Positions 1-8,872 of a DNA stretch of 64,000 bases are shown in pieces; the first letter of the stretch is position 1, and each line of letters opens with the position of its first letter. The stretch covers positions 1-64,000 of the forward strand of contig JAZRFM010000010.1 of assembly GCA_045661345.1 (NCBI GenBank), given 5' to 3'. The notes beneath the pieces are model-generated. The model saw nothing but the letters and a program-made list of their open reading frames with translations. It made no database searches and was not told the DNA's origin. Position numbers and translations under genes: made by a program. The stretch is from RUG12461 sp045661345. Lineage in GTDB: Bacteria; Bacillota; Clostridia; Lachnospirales; Lachnospiraceae.

Positions 1-313
1 CGAATAAGATGTCTGATACTGAACATGTAGTTCTTTGAAAATGCACCCTCAGGGAGCTTTGTTAAGGTTACCCTTTTTGCCCGATATCGAAAAAAAGAAA
101 TTTTTTGCTAATTTATGCTTGACTTTTCATAGCTGGTCTCCCATAGAATTATCACTATCAATGGCAGTGGCGTTTATTCCAAGTGTGTTCGTGAAAGCAC
201 TACCTTGATAATATTGAGATTGTAGGCCTTTAAACTTTATCAAAAAGTATTTTCTTATACTACGTTCCCTAATTCACTGGAAGCATTCATACTCACACCC
301 TTGAACTATACAA
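1..313. other. No gene recognised at the left edge
   Basis: This AT-rich stretch lies downstream of the leftward Mrr-like gene. I see no coding frame with a plausible ribosome site. A short A-run/T-run dyad sits near 89-107 and could act as a weak terminator, but it has no GC stem. No tRNA or attachment-site-like repeat was recognised. Confidence 0.5.
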
Positions 314-952
314 TCATTCAAAAAACGAGTCAGGATCAGGCATGTCAATACCATACACTTTTTTCATCAAGCGATTATGTTCGCGATATATTTCATTTAT
401 CATGTCTTTTGTAGGATAAATAGTAATCGGAACATCACTATCTGTTTCAAAGCATTTAACGCAATATTCCGGCCAATGATCCTCGATATATTTTGTTGGA
501 TCGTCAGCAAATTCTTCAGCATCAGGGCCACACGAATGGCTCACCGGGATGCAGTTTTTATCATATACTTGAAACAACGCTATTCCATGTTCCTTAGCGT
601 ACTTAATTGCCCCTTTCTGAAATCCGCTAGTAGAACAAATAATTCCCTTTTGAGCTCCCAAACTTCGAATCTTTCCGTCTAACAAGGCAACAACATCCCT
701 TTTAACAGGGCTCTTAAACTGTTTACATTCACATAATACTTTAAAGTCGAGTTCCATGAAACGAAATGTCGCATAAACATCTATTTGATAGGTTCCATCA
801 TGTGCTTGCAATTTCACATTATGCGTAATATTAAAATCCTGCCATCTCTTCATTTTCGCATAATCTTTTAGACGTTCTAAGCAGAATTCTTCAAATTCTG
901 TCGCACTAATTGAACATACATAATCTTGAGTATCCTCGTAATCCTTGTTCAT
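314..952 (-). CDS. Mrr-like restriction endonuclease family protein
   Basis: This 212-residue protein has a PD-(D/E)xK fold of the Mrr catalytic type. The visible core is an N-terminal EFEEFCLERL helix (about 20-30), a QIDVYA strand with the catalytic Asp (about 57), and CECKQF with the E-x-K pair (about 74). A strand ending in GIICSTSGF (about 101) is typical of Mrr_cat domains. The family cuts DNA, often modified DNA. No partner methylase or AAA motor lies beside it, so it may be a solo type IV-like nuclease or a repair-type nuclease. The start is ATG at 952 with AGGAG about 8 bases upstream. Recognition specificity cannot be read from the sequence. Confidence 0.75.
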   Translation of the reverse strand: MNKDYEDTQDYVCSISATEFEEFCLERLKDYAKMKRWQDFNITHNVKLQAHDGTYQIDVYATFRFMELDFKVLCECKQFKSPVKRDVVALLDGKIRSLGAQKGIICSTSGFQKGAIKYAKEHGIALFQVYDKNCIPVSHSCGPDAEEFADDPTKYIEDHWPEYCVKCFETDSDVPITIYPTKDMINEIYREHNRLMKKVYGIDMPDPDSFFE

Positions 953-1120
953 TATTCAAAACTCCTATGATAGTCACTATTTTCATCTTGTCAGCTCGAT
1001 TTTTCTTGCAATTTCATCAAGAAGTTATCATACCTATGCCTTTATCCTTTAGAATCAGATTACTTCTCTATTCTGAATTAACAATTATTCTTCATTGCCT
1101 GTATTATATTGGTATTTGTT

Positions 1121-1885
1121 TCAGTAATCGTTATCTCTTATGTTTAAAATCTGTTCAACCATGTATTTAGCATAGTCCTTCGCAAGATCTGTATTATACG
1201 TTATATTTGTTCCTTCACCATACTCTCTCATAGCATCCTGCATCAGACCATGGTACATTTCAGGGATGTGGTTAATTCCCCATTCGCCGCCCTCTTTTTT
1301 TGAAAGAACAAGCCCATCTTTTAAATACGCAAGCACTCTTGCTAGATTCAATATCAAATACATTGGATTATCTGTAATTTCTTCTTCTGCATCAGCAATA
1401 TCATTCCAGATAGAGTCAATGTAATCCTGTACCGGTACGTCAGCAAAAATATCTTTAATAGAAGCGCCATATAGACACTCGCCCCTATGGTTTATGATTG
1501 TAAAATGCGCAGCAAGGTCTTTATCTTCGCCCTTCATTTTGGAAACATAATCATCAGGAACTTTTCGATACCAATCCAGATGAGCAACGGAAAAATGTAG
1601 TTCAAAAGGCGTTGGATAAACAAAGGGCTTACAAACACATCGTTTTACAATACTCATTTCAATTCCTTTTGCAGGTCCCTTTTCGTTTAAATCAATCACC
1701 ATATCCATAAAGGTACTCTTAACACTATCCTCTATAGATTCCTTCACCACAACGATTAAATCTATGTCGCTTTTTGCCGGATTATAACATCCCATAACAG
1801 CAGAACCATGCAGGTATACTCCTACCAGGCTATCCTGTAAGATTTCTTTTGATTTTTCTACAAAACTATTTATAACTGTATCCAT
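1121..1885 (-). CDS. AadA-like nucleotidyltransferase (aminoglycoside adenylyltransferase family)
   Basis: This 254-residue protein carries the nucleotidyltransferase signature HGSAVMG followed by KSDIDLIVVV (about 27-47), giving the two metal-binding Asp residues of the pol-beta superfamily. A DUF4111-like helical C-terminal half follows, as in ANT(3'')/ANT(9) enzymes. It may transfer AMP to an aminoglycoside, but chromosomal relatives without proven resistance are common, so resistance should not be assumed. Its start overlaps the end of the peptidase E-like gene by 16 bases, so it is probably translationally coupled as the last gene of a three-gene operon. No strong ribosome site of its own is visible. 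Confidence 0.7.
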   Translation of the reverse strand: MDTVINSFVEKSKEILQDSLVGVYLHGSAVMGCYNPAKSDIDLIVVVKESIEDSVKSTFMDMVIDLNEKGPAKGIEMSIVKRCVCKPFVYPTPFELHFSVAHLDWYRKVPDDYVSKMKGEDKDLAAHFTIINHRGECLYGASIKDIFADVPVQDYIDSIWNDIADAEEEITDNPMYLILNLARVLAYLKDGLVLSKKEGGEWGINHIPEMYHGLMQDAMREYGEGTNITYNTDLAKDYAKYMVEQILNIRDNDY

Positions 1886-2604
1886 TTATCGTCTGTGCAG
1901 ATTTGTCTCTGCTCTCCATTCTTAATGATATACGCTTCCCCATAAAGAACCTCTGTTCCATTGTCTACAACAATGAAGCTTCCATTATTCAAAGCGATTA
2001 TCTCGTGTCCCATGCTGTCGGAGTATGTAATATCCTCTATCAGCCTCATTCCGTCAAGCATTTCATCCTTTAATGCCTCGAAATGAGGGAAAATATTAGT
2101 TTTCGTTATTCCAAGACCACTAATCCATCTTTGATAATTCGGATCAATTGCCTCCCCCGGAAGTTCCGGGCCTGCATAAACCATTTCTGCACAGTTCATG
2201 GAACCGGCGCTCCATGCAATAAGAAGCCCATTCCAATCCCGTAACCGTTCTTTTAATCTTATGGTCTTCATAAAACTGTTTTGCGTCGGCACATGTCCTC
2301 CGGCCAGGATTAGCACATCTATTTCGGGAAGTCGTTCTATGATCTCTTTGTTTCGTTCGTCACACATCAACACTTCCGAGGTATCGAGATCACTTAGAGA
2401 AAATGCTCCTTTCAGGCAGAATAATACGCTATCATTTTTGTCAAAATATTCAGGTGATCCGCTGATGATCATTACCTTGGAATCTTTTTTCCAAACATCC
2501 TTAATACACTTTAATAATCCGTTGGTTTCCGGCAGCTTAGCCGGAAGCCTCTTACCATCTATTTTTACTTGCCCACCGAGTGAACTTGTCAAAATTGCCT
2601 TCAT
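1870..2604 (-). CDS. Peptidase E-like (S51 family) protein
   Basis: This protein of about 244 residues belongs to the class I glutamine-amidotransferase-like fold. LLIAWSAGSMNCAE (about 129) contains the nucleophilic Ser elbow of S51 dipeptidase E, and a later IFPHFEAL supplies a candidate catalytic His. Family members cleave Asp-X dipeptides or are cyanophycinase-like, but the substrate here is unknown. I chose ATG 2604 rather than the in-frame ATG at 2613 because GGGGAG abuts 2613 and is properly spaced for 2604. The gene begins 2 bases after the MazG-like gene and overlaps the nucleotidyltransferase gene by 16 bases. Confidence 0.7.
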   Translation of the reverse strand: MKAILTSSLGGQVKIDGKRLPAKLPETNGLLKCIKDVWKKDSKVMIISGSPEYFDKNDSVLFCLKGAFSLSDLDTSEVLMCDERNKEIIERLPEIDVLILAGGHVPTQNSFMKTIRLKERLRDWNGLLIAWSAGSMNCAEMVYAGPELPGEAIDPNYQRWISGLGITKTNIFPHFEALKDEMLDGMRLIEDITYSDSMGHEIIALNNGSFIVVDNGTEVLYGEAYIIKNGEQRQICTDDKWIQL

Positions 2605-2606
2605 TG

Positions 2607-2933
2607 TTACCATCTCCCCATATTCTTTTTATACTTTTCCAAATATGACTGCTTCAATTCTTCTGCCGAAATACCATAGCAAAGCATCACATCATTGTAA
2701 TACATGAGAACATCTGCCATTTCTTCAACTAAGTTGTTTCTGAGTTTCGCATCAGAGCATGCTTTTGTTCCACCATTCTTCTTAACGATGTCTATGACTT
2801 CTCCAATTTCTCCAATCATCCACAGGAGTTTATTCTTTCCTGTCTCCGGGCCGATGGATTCCCATTTTTCTTTATACTTGTCTTGTAATTTTCTTTGCAT
2901 ATCCTGCATCTCATTTATTGTAAAATCTTCCAC
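2607..2933 (-). CDS. MazG-like nucleotide pyrophosphohydrolase
   Basis: This 108-residue all-helical protein has the MazG-type motif LVEEMADVLMYYND (about 70-83) with the EExxD metal ligands, plus an upstream GEIGEVIDIV helix. Such small proteins hydrolyse (d)NTPs to the monophosphate and pyrophosphate and are usually house-cleaning enzymes. It is the first gene of a tight operon with the peptidase E-like and nucleotidyltransferase genes. The start is GTG at 2933, supported by AGAGGTGA 7-10 bases upstream. It is close to the normal length for the single-domain family. Confidence 0.75.
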   Translation of the reverse strand: MEDFTINEMQDMQRKLQDKYKEKWESIGPETGKNKLLWMIGEIGEVIDIVKKNGGTKACSDAKLRNNLVEEMADVLMYYNDVMLCYGISAEELKQSYLEKYKKNMGRW

Positions 2934-2950
2934 CTAAATCACCTCTTTTA

Positions 2951-4321
2951 TTATTTCACAAGCCATGAACCTTTTTTCTTGGATCCGATTCTTTCAATCG
3001 TGCCTTCGTCCAGCAACTCTTTCATTAGCATTTGCACTGTTCTTCTGGATTTATCCATCATTTCTGACAGTTCAACTTGCGTTAATGACGGATTTTCTTT
3101 AAGAAGCAGCAATATATATTCACGGTCAGTCATCTGGCTTTTTTGCGCTTTATTTTGCGCTTTATTTTGCGCTTTATCATAGGCATAATTGAGATTCCAA
3201 AGCGTAAGGAAGAAATTATAGCCATCCGTATAAAACACAGGCTTTAGTTCTTCTTTATATCGTTCTTCTGTCTCATATGCGTCAAGAATTTTCTTAAATC
3301 CACTTCCCCTTCGCTCCATAAGCCGCATTCTTCCAAAAACATCCGCAAGAATCGGATTTCGCAGTTTTGACGGTACATGTCTTATATCCAGCAACTGGAC
3401 CTCTGAACCATCAAACATTCCTCCGGGATTAGTGATGACAATCCTATCATCATAAATATCTACCTGGCTGTGAGCTCCTGTCTGAAGATAACTTCTGTGG
3501 ATAAGAGCATTAACCAATCCCTCTTCTAAGGCTCTTTCCGGATAGTCAGGTAACTCCACACGTTTATCATTGTCTTTGCGCCATCCTTTTTTTGTATTAT
3601 TTTTAATAAAGGACATAGTACTGTCATAAAGCTCTATAAGTCCACCTGTATATTCAGCATCATCAAGTGCATCCTGTGTAGAATTGGCTTTTTCAAGACC
3701 ATTCCACCTTGTGCAAAAAATTCTCGAATGATGAATATTCCACTGATCCGCGAACAGAATCCCTGCATTAGTCATTTGTCCGTCTTCTTGCATAAGCTTA
3801 AAGCTTACAAGGTCATCATCAAGTGCCAATGAAAGATGCGTTGCTTTCAGGTATCTTTTCCTAAGTGACTCAAATGTAAGCTTCTCTCTTGGAATATCAG
3901 ATGTCATTTCATCATATGATGTTCCCGTACTTTTTATAATGAATTCAGTAAGTTCAAACCCGGTAATCTCTTTTTTTACACTTCCGGTTCGGTAATAATA
4001 TCTACCGTGCAGATTTAACGGAAGCTTTGATTTCTTTACTTCGATTTGAATATACTTCTTTTTATCTTTCGTTTTAAGGTTAACGTCACATGTCATACCA
4101 AAGGCCGCAGTAATCTTGTTGGGAATATCCTCCAACAACTTTTTTACAATCTTTTCTTCTAATCCAAGGACGTTACCATTGTCATCAATACCAATATAAA
4201 GAGTTCCACCCTGTGCATTGGCATATCCACAGATCCATTCGAGATATTTATCCTGCCATGACTCTTTCCACTCGACAACCTGACTTTCATTTTCATCTAT
4301 GATAAGGTCTATTTCTCGCAT
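2951..4321 (-). CDS. AlbA_2/Schlafen-type putative transcriptional regulator with GHKL ATPase-like domain
   Basis: This protein of about 456 residues has an N-terminal AlbA_2 (Schlafen-like) domain, with EWKESW then CGYANAQGGTLYIGIDD (about 18-50). A HATPase_c_4 region follows (about 260-300, EEGLVNALIHRSY, then DRIVITNPGGM), and the C-terminus is a winged helix (about 390-450). The family is often annotated as RecG-like or DNA-binding and is thought to be regulatory. Just before the winged helix is a linker coded by three identical 12-bp units (AQNK repeats). Copies of the same 12-mer lie in its own promoter region. ATG 4321 was chosen over GTG 4327 because GAGG is better spaced. It probably binds its own operator. 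Confidence 0.75.
   Translation of the reverse strand: MREIDLIIDENESQVVEWKESWQDKYLEWICGYANAQGGTLYIGIDDNGNVLGLEEKIVKKLLEDIPNKITAAFGMTCDVNLKTKDKKKYIQIEVKKSKLPLNLHGRYYYRTGSVKKEITGFELTEFIIKSTGTSYDEMTSDIPREKLTFESLRKRYLKATHLSLALDDDLVSFKLMQEDGQMTNAGILFADQWNIHHSRIFCTRWNGLEKANSTQDALDDAEYTGGLIELYDSTMSFIKNNTKKGWRKDNDKRVELPDYPERALEEGLVNALIHRSYLQTGAHSQVDIYDDRIVITNPGGMFDGSEVQLLDIRHVPSKLRNPILADVFGRMRLMERRGSGFKKILDAYETEERYKEELKPVFYTDGYNFFLTLWNLNYAYDKAQNKAQNKAQKSQMTDREYILLLLKENPSLTQVELSEMMDKSRRTVQMLMKELLDEGTIERIGSKKKGSWLVK
3141..3176 (-). repeat. Three perfect 12-bp tandem units coding AQNK
   Basis: On the + strand the unit is TTTTGCGCTTTA, repeated at 3141-3152, 3153-3164 and 3165-3176. It encodes the linker K-A-Q-N before the winged-helix domain of the AlbA_2 protein. 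A perfect fourth copy lies at 4362-4373, upstream of the same gene. Confidence 0.95.
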
Positions 4322-4361
4322 AATCACACCTCATTTTCAAACTTTTTTATAACATTATCAC

Positions 4362-4418
4362 TTTTGCGCTTTAAGTTCAATTCTAAAGCGCAAGAAATCA
4401 TCATTATATGCGCTTTAA
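4362..4418. promoter_or_regulatory. Probable operator/promoter of the AlbA_2 gene
   Basis: A perfect 10-bp inverted repeat, TTGCGCTTTA (4364-4373) and TAAAGCGCAA (4384-4393), is separated by 10 bp. A third half-site (GCGCTTTA) lies at 4410-4417. On the minus strand a plausible promoter TTGAAC-17 bp-TAATGT runs through these sites toward the gene, and a TATAAT lies next to the third half-site. The half-site is the 12-mer that is tandemly repeated inside the coding region. Confidence 0.65.
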
Positions 4419-4475
4419 AACTTTTCCATCTCAAGCAAAAAGTATTGTCACTAAAATCATAGTAGCCATGCGGCT

Positions 4476-5681
4476 TTATCGGGTTATATCCTTCTTCTTT
4501 TGTACCGGTTTTCTTTCCTCATTTTGTCGTCTTGCTTCTTCCTGTGCTTCGACAAGTTTTGCCCTGAGCGATACCCTTGTCTGTTCAGCATGTCCGGCGA
4601 TCTTTCTTCCGATTTCCCTAGTCTTTTCTATTACCGATGTCAGTTTCTTCATCACTTTCTTCAGTACCGGAAGTGTCTTTTCAGGATTCGGTATCTCCAC
4701 ATATACCATCCCGTTGCTTGATCTGACCGGGTGTTCCAGTGCTTTTGCAAAACCGGTTATACTGTCGTAGTCAGCTTTATCTGCCCCCAGATCTGTCAGT
4801 CCGTCCTTAAGTTCTTTCATTGCCGGGAGTTCTTTTTTCTCTAATTCTTCAAGCCATTTTTCTGTATCTTTTTCCGCAATCAGCTTCGCTTCCTGAATAT
4901 TTACGATCTCACTTTGTACCTGCTTTACCTGCTCATTTGCATCGATCACAGACTGATCTGCTGCTTCCTTTATCTCTTTTGCATTTCTTGTAGCCGCTAA
5001 AGCTTCCTCCATAGCGCTCTGTGCTTTTAGCTCTGCTATGGTGCGATTGCCCCCGATAGTAGTACCGTTAAGTACCGGAAATAATCCCTTCTGAGAATGC
5101 TGATCCATATATTCCTGCAGTACCCTATGGAACGCTTTCATTTCAGTCATATTCATAAGTTCCTTGGCGCAGACCTTAACCCTTGGTTCCTTGTCAGGAT
5201 GCTTTTCGTTCCACTTTTTATCATCTACTATAGGGATGAAGAGAAAGTGCATATGTGGAGTTGTTTCGTCCATATGTACATATGCCGAGATCACATTCTG
5301 TTCCCCGTATCTTTCAGACAGGAACTTGTAGGATAGTTCAAAGAATTGTTTTATCTGTTCATCTGTGTATGATATTTCTTTCAGTTTCGGTGCCGTTTCT
5401 GTAGTAACCGTCCCGTCTCTGTGATGAACTTCTTTTTCTTCATAGATAATGTTCCCGTTTTCATCCTCCATAGGAGCATGTGTAGGGAGTGTTAAGCACC
5501 AGCTACCGTAAACAACCACATCCATACGGTTCATACATTTCACATTCGGGTCAGAAAGTCTCGCTTCAAGCCTGTTCCTTTGTTCCCCGCTTTCGGGACA
5601 CATATTGTAGTTTAAGTGCGTTCTTGTAAGATCGATGCGCTGATTCCCGAAGGTTACATATTGTCCGTTCTCATCCTTTTT
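4476..5681 (-). pseudogene. MobV-family relaxase (Mob/Pre), 5'-truncated
   Basis: The reading frame continues upstream of the first Met (5603) to a TGA at 5682-5684. Translation of the extra part gives a stretch ending in RTHLNYN, the conserved early MobV motif, so homology begins before any start codon. The expected first residues, including the N-terminal catalytic motif, are missing. The remaining part has HMDETTPHMHFLFIPI (about 110-125 from the 5603 Met), the metal-binding HxExxPHxH relaxase motif. A long charged helical C-terminus rich in Glu and Lys follows. The protein would have nicked plasmid or integrative-element DNA at oriT. The break abuts the promoter of the next gene, which suggests that insertion or deletion removed the 5' end. 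Confidence 0.75.
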
Positions 5682-5703
5682 TCAGTTAGACAAATCTCGA
5701 TTT

Positions 5704-5803
5704 GGTGCGTATCATGGAATCTAAAATTCTTGTTTTGCGCCAAAAGCAGTGCTATTATAGAAATGCTTGAATAGGTGCGTATTTCGGCAGGCAAAAATCT
5801 TGA
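5704..5803 (+). promoter_or_regulatory. Promoter flanked by two direct repeats, upstream of the first DUF4143 ATPase
   Basis: GGTGCGTAT occurs at 5704-5712 and again at 5774-5782, 70 bp apart. Similarity continues about 20 bp beyond each copy, ending in AAAATTCTTG and AAAAATCTTG. Between them lies TTGTTT (5730-5735), a 17-bp spacer and TATTAT (5753-5758). One repeat therefore overlaps the -35 and the other lies just after the expected start of transcription. Confidence 0.55.
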
Positions 5804-5822
5804 TATTGTGCAAGAGGTGTTT

Positions 5823-7175
5823 ATGAAACGTAAAATCGAGGATAAAATCCTAAACTGGAAAGTGAAAAGCAACGGAAAGACAGCCCTGCTCATCGATGGC
5901 GCCAGACGTGTCGGAAAGAGTTTTATTGTTGAGGAATTTGCCAAACAGAATTATAAATCATATATACTGATCGATTTTAACCAGGCCGGCTCTGAGATCA
6001 CGGATTTGTTTGATATGAACCTGCAAAATCTCGACAGTTTTTTTATGTTTCTATCGGCCGCATTTAATGTGAGGCTGTATGACAGAGAATCCTTGATCAT
6101 CTTTGATGAGGTTCAGTTATATCCTCGAGCAAGAGCGGCAATTAAGTTTCTTGTTGCAGACGGCAGATATGATTATATTGAGACAGGCTCTCTGATGTCG
6201 ATCAAAAAAAATGTAAAAGATATTGTGATTCCATCGGAAGAACGACATATTAAGATGTATCCTATGGACTTTGAGGAGTTTCTCTGGGCAAAGGGTGAGG
6301 ATATGATTATGCCGGTGATCAGGGATTGCTTTGAGAAGAGAAAACCATTGGGACAGGCTTTGCATCGTAAGGTAATGACACTCTTTAGAGAATATATTAT
6401 CATCGGCGGCATGCCTCAAGTTGTCGAGGAGTATATTGGGACTGGGGATTTCGAAGCAGCAGATCAGATCAAAAGGGATATCCTGGATTTATATAGAGAG
6501 GATATTCATAAACATGCAAAGGGTTATGAAGGAAAGGTTGAGAGTATCTTTGACGAAATCCCGGCTCAACTTTCAAAGCATGAAAAGAAGTTTACGATTT
6601 CTTCTTTGGGTAAAGGTGCTCGTTTCAGAGATTATGAGAGTGCATTTCTCTGGCTACAGGATTCGATGATGACAAATGTGTGTTTTAATTCAACTGAACC
6701 CAATATAGGATTAAAACTTAATCGGGATAATTCTGCTTTTAAGATGTATATGGGAGATACCGGGCTTCTGATTAGCCATGCTTTTGATGAGAATGGGATT
6801 GTCTCAGAGGAAATATACAAAAAGCTGTTGTTTGGGAAATTGGAAGTCAATGAGGGAATGATCTTTGAAAACATTGTATCGCAGATGCTTGTTGCCAACG
6901 GTCGGACCTTATACTTCTATTCTAATTCATCTCGAACAGATAAGGATAGCAGGATGGAAATAGATTTTCTTTTGGCGAGGAGTAAGACAACAAATCGGCA
7001 TAATATATCTCCGCTTGAAGTTAAATCCGGAAAGAACTATACGTTATCATCTTTGAATAAATTTAGAAAAAAGTATTCCGAGCAGCTAAATGAGGCGTTT
7101 GTCTTACATACCGCTGATTTGAGTGAGAAAGATGGAATAACTTATTTACCTGTTTATATGATTGCATGTCTATAG
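5823..7175 (+). CDS. AAA ATPase with DUF4143 C-terminal domain (copy 1)
   Basis: This 450-residue protein is of the COG1373 type. Walker A is GARRVGKS (about 27), Walker B is LIIFDEVQ (about 93), and a sensor-like YIETGSL follows (about 118). The C-terminal DUF4143 half includes MEIDFLLA and PLEVKSGK (about 379-402), giving D and E-x-K residues like a PD-(D/E)xK nuclease core. The function of this family is not established. It is frequent in mobile or accessory regions. ATG 5823 is preferred over an upstream GTG in the same frame because AGAGG lies 5 bases before it. Copy 3 at 10936 is a clear paralogue, sharing SIKKNVKDIVIPSEE. Confidence 0.8.
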   Translation: MKRKIEDKILNWKVKSNGKTALLIDGARRVGKSFIVEEFAKQNYKSYILIDFNQAGSEITDLFDMNLQNLDSFFMFLSAAFNVRLYDRESLIIFDEVQLYPRARAAIKFLVADGRYDYIETGSLMSIKKNVKDIVIPSEERHIKMYPMDFEEFLWAKGEDMIMPVIRDCFEKRKPLGQALHRKVMTLFREYIIIGGMPQVVEEYIGTGDFEAADQIKRDILDLYREDIHKHAKGYEGKVESIFDEIPAQLSKHEKKFTISSLGKGARFRDYESAFLWLQDSMMTNVCFNSTEPNIGLKLNRDNSAFKMYMGDTGLLISHAFDENGIVSEEIYKKLLFGKLEVNEGMIFENIVSQMLVANGRTLYFYSNSSRTDKDSRMEIDFLLARSKTTNRHNISPLEVKSGKNYTLSSLNKFRKKYSEQLNEAFVLHTADLSEKDGITYLPVYMIACL

Positions 7176-7384
7176 CGATAGTACCGAATAAGGATAAGCC
7201 AGAGTGTCGGAATCATGATCAGAATGCAGATCCTTTGCTCGATTAATGGAATTCGGTATACTCCTATGAAATATAGTATGAGAAGGGATAGGCTTGAGGG
7301 CCACAGGAATGCGTGATGTATTGCAGATATGCAAATTGGCTAAAAATGCGGAATACGCAATTTGTCTATTAGAGCTGAGAACAG

Positions 7385-7487
7385 TTTAGAAAAAGGGTAC
7401 ATATACCCAAAATCTAAAATAAAAATTGAAAATAGAGCGATATGGGATTATACTTTAGAAAAAGGGTACATATACCCAAAATCTAAA
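7385..7487 (+). repeat. Two identical 34-bp repeats straddling a promoter
   Basis: Identical 34-bp units lie at 7385-7418 and 7454-7487, 69 bp apart. Each has outer arms TTTAGA and TCTAAA and a central dyad GGGTACATATACCC. Between the units is a good promoter, TTGAAA (7426-7431), 17 bp, TATACT (7449-7454). The second unit starts at the last base of the -10 box and ends a few bases before the ribosome site. This is the expected geometry for a repressor that binds both sides of the promoter. The rest of 7176-7384 holds no gene that I recognise. Confidence 0.85.
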
Positions 7488-7503
7488 TTGGGAGATGCGT
7501 TAT

Positions 7504-8793
7504 ATGGTAATTGATAGACAACGATATTTGGATAAACTGGTTAGCCGTATGAATAATGGCATGATAAAGGTTATTACGGGAATCAGGAGATGCGGAAAGT
7601 CGTATCTTTTATTCGAGATTTTCTATAATTACCTGATTGAGCAGGGAACTCCACAGGAAAATATGATTACTGTCCCATTAGACGATGAGGAATATGCTGA
7701 ATATACAGATCCTCACAAATTATATGATTATATAAAGAGCAGACTGGTTGACAGTAATCAGAGTTATTATGTGTTTATAGATGAGGCTCAGTATGCGATA
7801 ACAAAAGAAGAAATGAAGAATCCCGATATTCCGATTCGGTTATATGGGGTATTGAATGGGCTTCTTAGAAAAAATAATGTAGATGTTTATGTTACTGGAA
7901 GTAATTCGAAATTCCTGTCCTCAGATATAATGACTGAGTTTCGAGGAAGGGGAGATGAAATCCATATTGCACCATTATCATTTTCTGAATATTTGCCTGC
8001 TTCCGGAAAAGATAAGTATGATGCCTGGCAGGATTATACATACTATGGAGGACTCCCTCATGTACTTGCAGAGCCGGATGATCAGTCTAAATCGGCTTAT
8101 CTGGAGCGATTAAACAGGGAAATATATTTGCGCGATATCTGCGAGAGATATGACATTAATGACGGAAGTGGCATGGAAGAACTTATGAAACTGCTGGCTT
8201 CTGCTATTGGATCTCTTACAAATCCACAGAAAGTTTCTGATACATTTACCAGTAGTGGTCGTAAGGGAATATCTATGCCGACAATAGCCAATTACTTAAA
8301 GCATCTACAGGAAAGCTTTATGGTCCAAAAGGCTGAACGCTACGATATTAAAGGACGAAAGTATATTAGTACGCCATCCAAGTACTATTATACCGATATA
8401 GGATTAAGAAATGCGTTTCTGAATTTTAGACAGTACGAAGAGACACATATCATGGAAAACATAATCTACAATGAACTAATATATCGCGGATATCATGTTG
8501 ATGTCGGAGTTGTGGAAATGAGAGCTGATGAGGATGGAAAAAGAACCAAGAAACAATTAGAAGTAGATTTTGTGGCTAATCAGGGGAGTAAACGGTATTA
8601 CATACAGTCGGCATTTGCTTTGCCTGATAAGGAAAAAATGGATCAAGAGCAGGCATCGCTCATAAGAATATCTGATTCCTTTAAAAAAATAATCATTGTA
8701 TCAGGAAATGCAAAGATTTGGAGAAATGAGCAGGGAATCACAATTATGAGCCTATTCGAATTCTTGTTAAATGAGGATAGCCTGGATTATTAG
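7504..8793 (+). CDS. AAA ATPase with DUF4143 C-terminal domain (copy 2, divergent)
   Basis: This 429-residue protein has Walker A GIRRCGKSY (about 23), Walker B YVFIDEAQ (about 85), and a TGSNSKFLSS sensor region (about 133). The DUF4143 domain has QLEVDFVANQ, but the E-x-K position reads YYIQSA (about 370). A nuclease-like site, if the family has one, is therefore incomplete here. It belongs to a different subfamily from the copies at 5823 and 10936. The start at 7504 is chosen because GGGAG (7490-7494) directly abuts the earlier ATG at 7495 and is properly spaced for 7504. Function unknown. The promoter carries its own paired 34-bp repeats. Confidence 0.8.
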   Translation: MVIDRQRYLDKLVSRMNNGMIKVITGIRRCGKSYLLFEIFYNYLIEQGTPQENMITVPLDDEEYAEYTDPHKLYDYIKSRLVDSNQSYYVFIDEAQYAITKEEMKNPDIPIRLYGVLNGLLRKNNVDVYVTGSNSKFLSSDIMTEFRGRGDEIHIAPLSFSEYLPASGKDKYDAWQDYTYYGGLPHVLAEPDDQSKSAYLERLNREIYLRDICERYDINDGSGMEELMKLLASAIGSLTNPQKVSDTFTSSGRKGISMPTIANYLKHLQESFMVQKAERYDIKGRKYISTPSKYYYTDIGLRNAFLNFRQYEETHIMENIIYNELIYRGYHVDVGVVEMRADEDGKRTKKQLEVDFVANQGSKRYYIQSAFALPDKEKMDQEQASLIRISDSFKKIIIVSGNAKIWRNEQGITIMSLFEFLLNEDSLDY

Positions 8794-8872
8794 AAAGGAA
8801 GGACGTACAGATTGGCTGCTCTGCTGACTAAGAATAATGATTCTGCAACAGTAGAATAGAGGAATAGCTGTT

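Noticed and set aside
1121..1885. Calling the nucleotidyltransferase a proven aminoglycoside-resistance gene
   Set aside because: Only the family motif supports it; the context is house-cleaning enzymes and the substrate is not evident.
7385..7487. CRISPR-like array from the 34-bp repeats
   Set aside because: Only two copies, they flank a promoter, and there are no cas genes.
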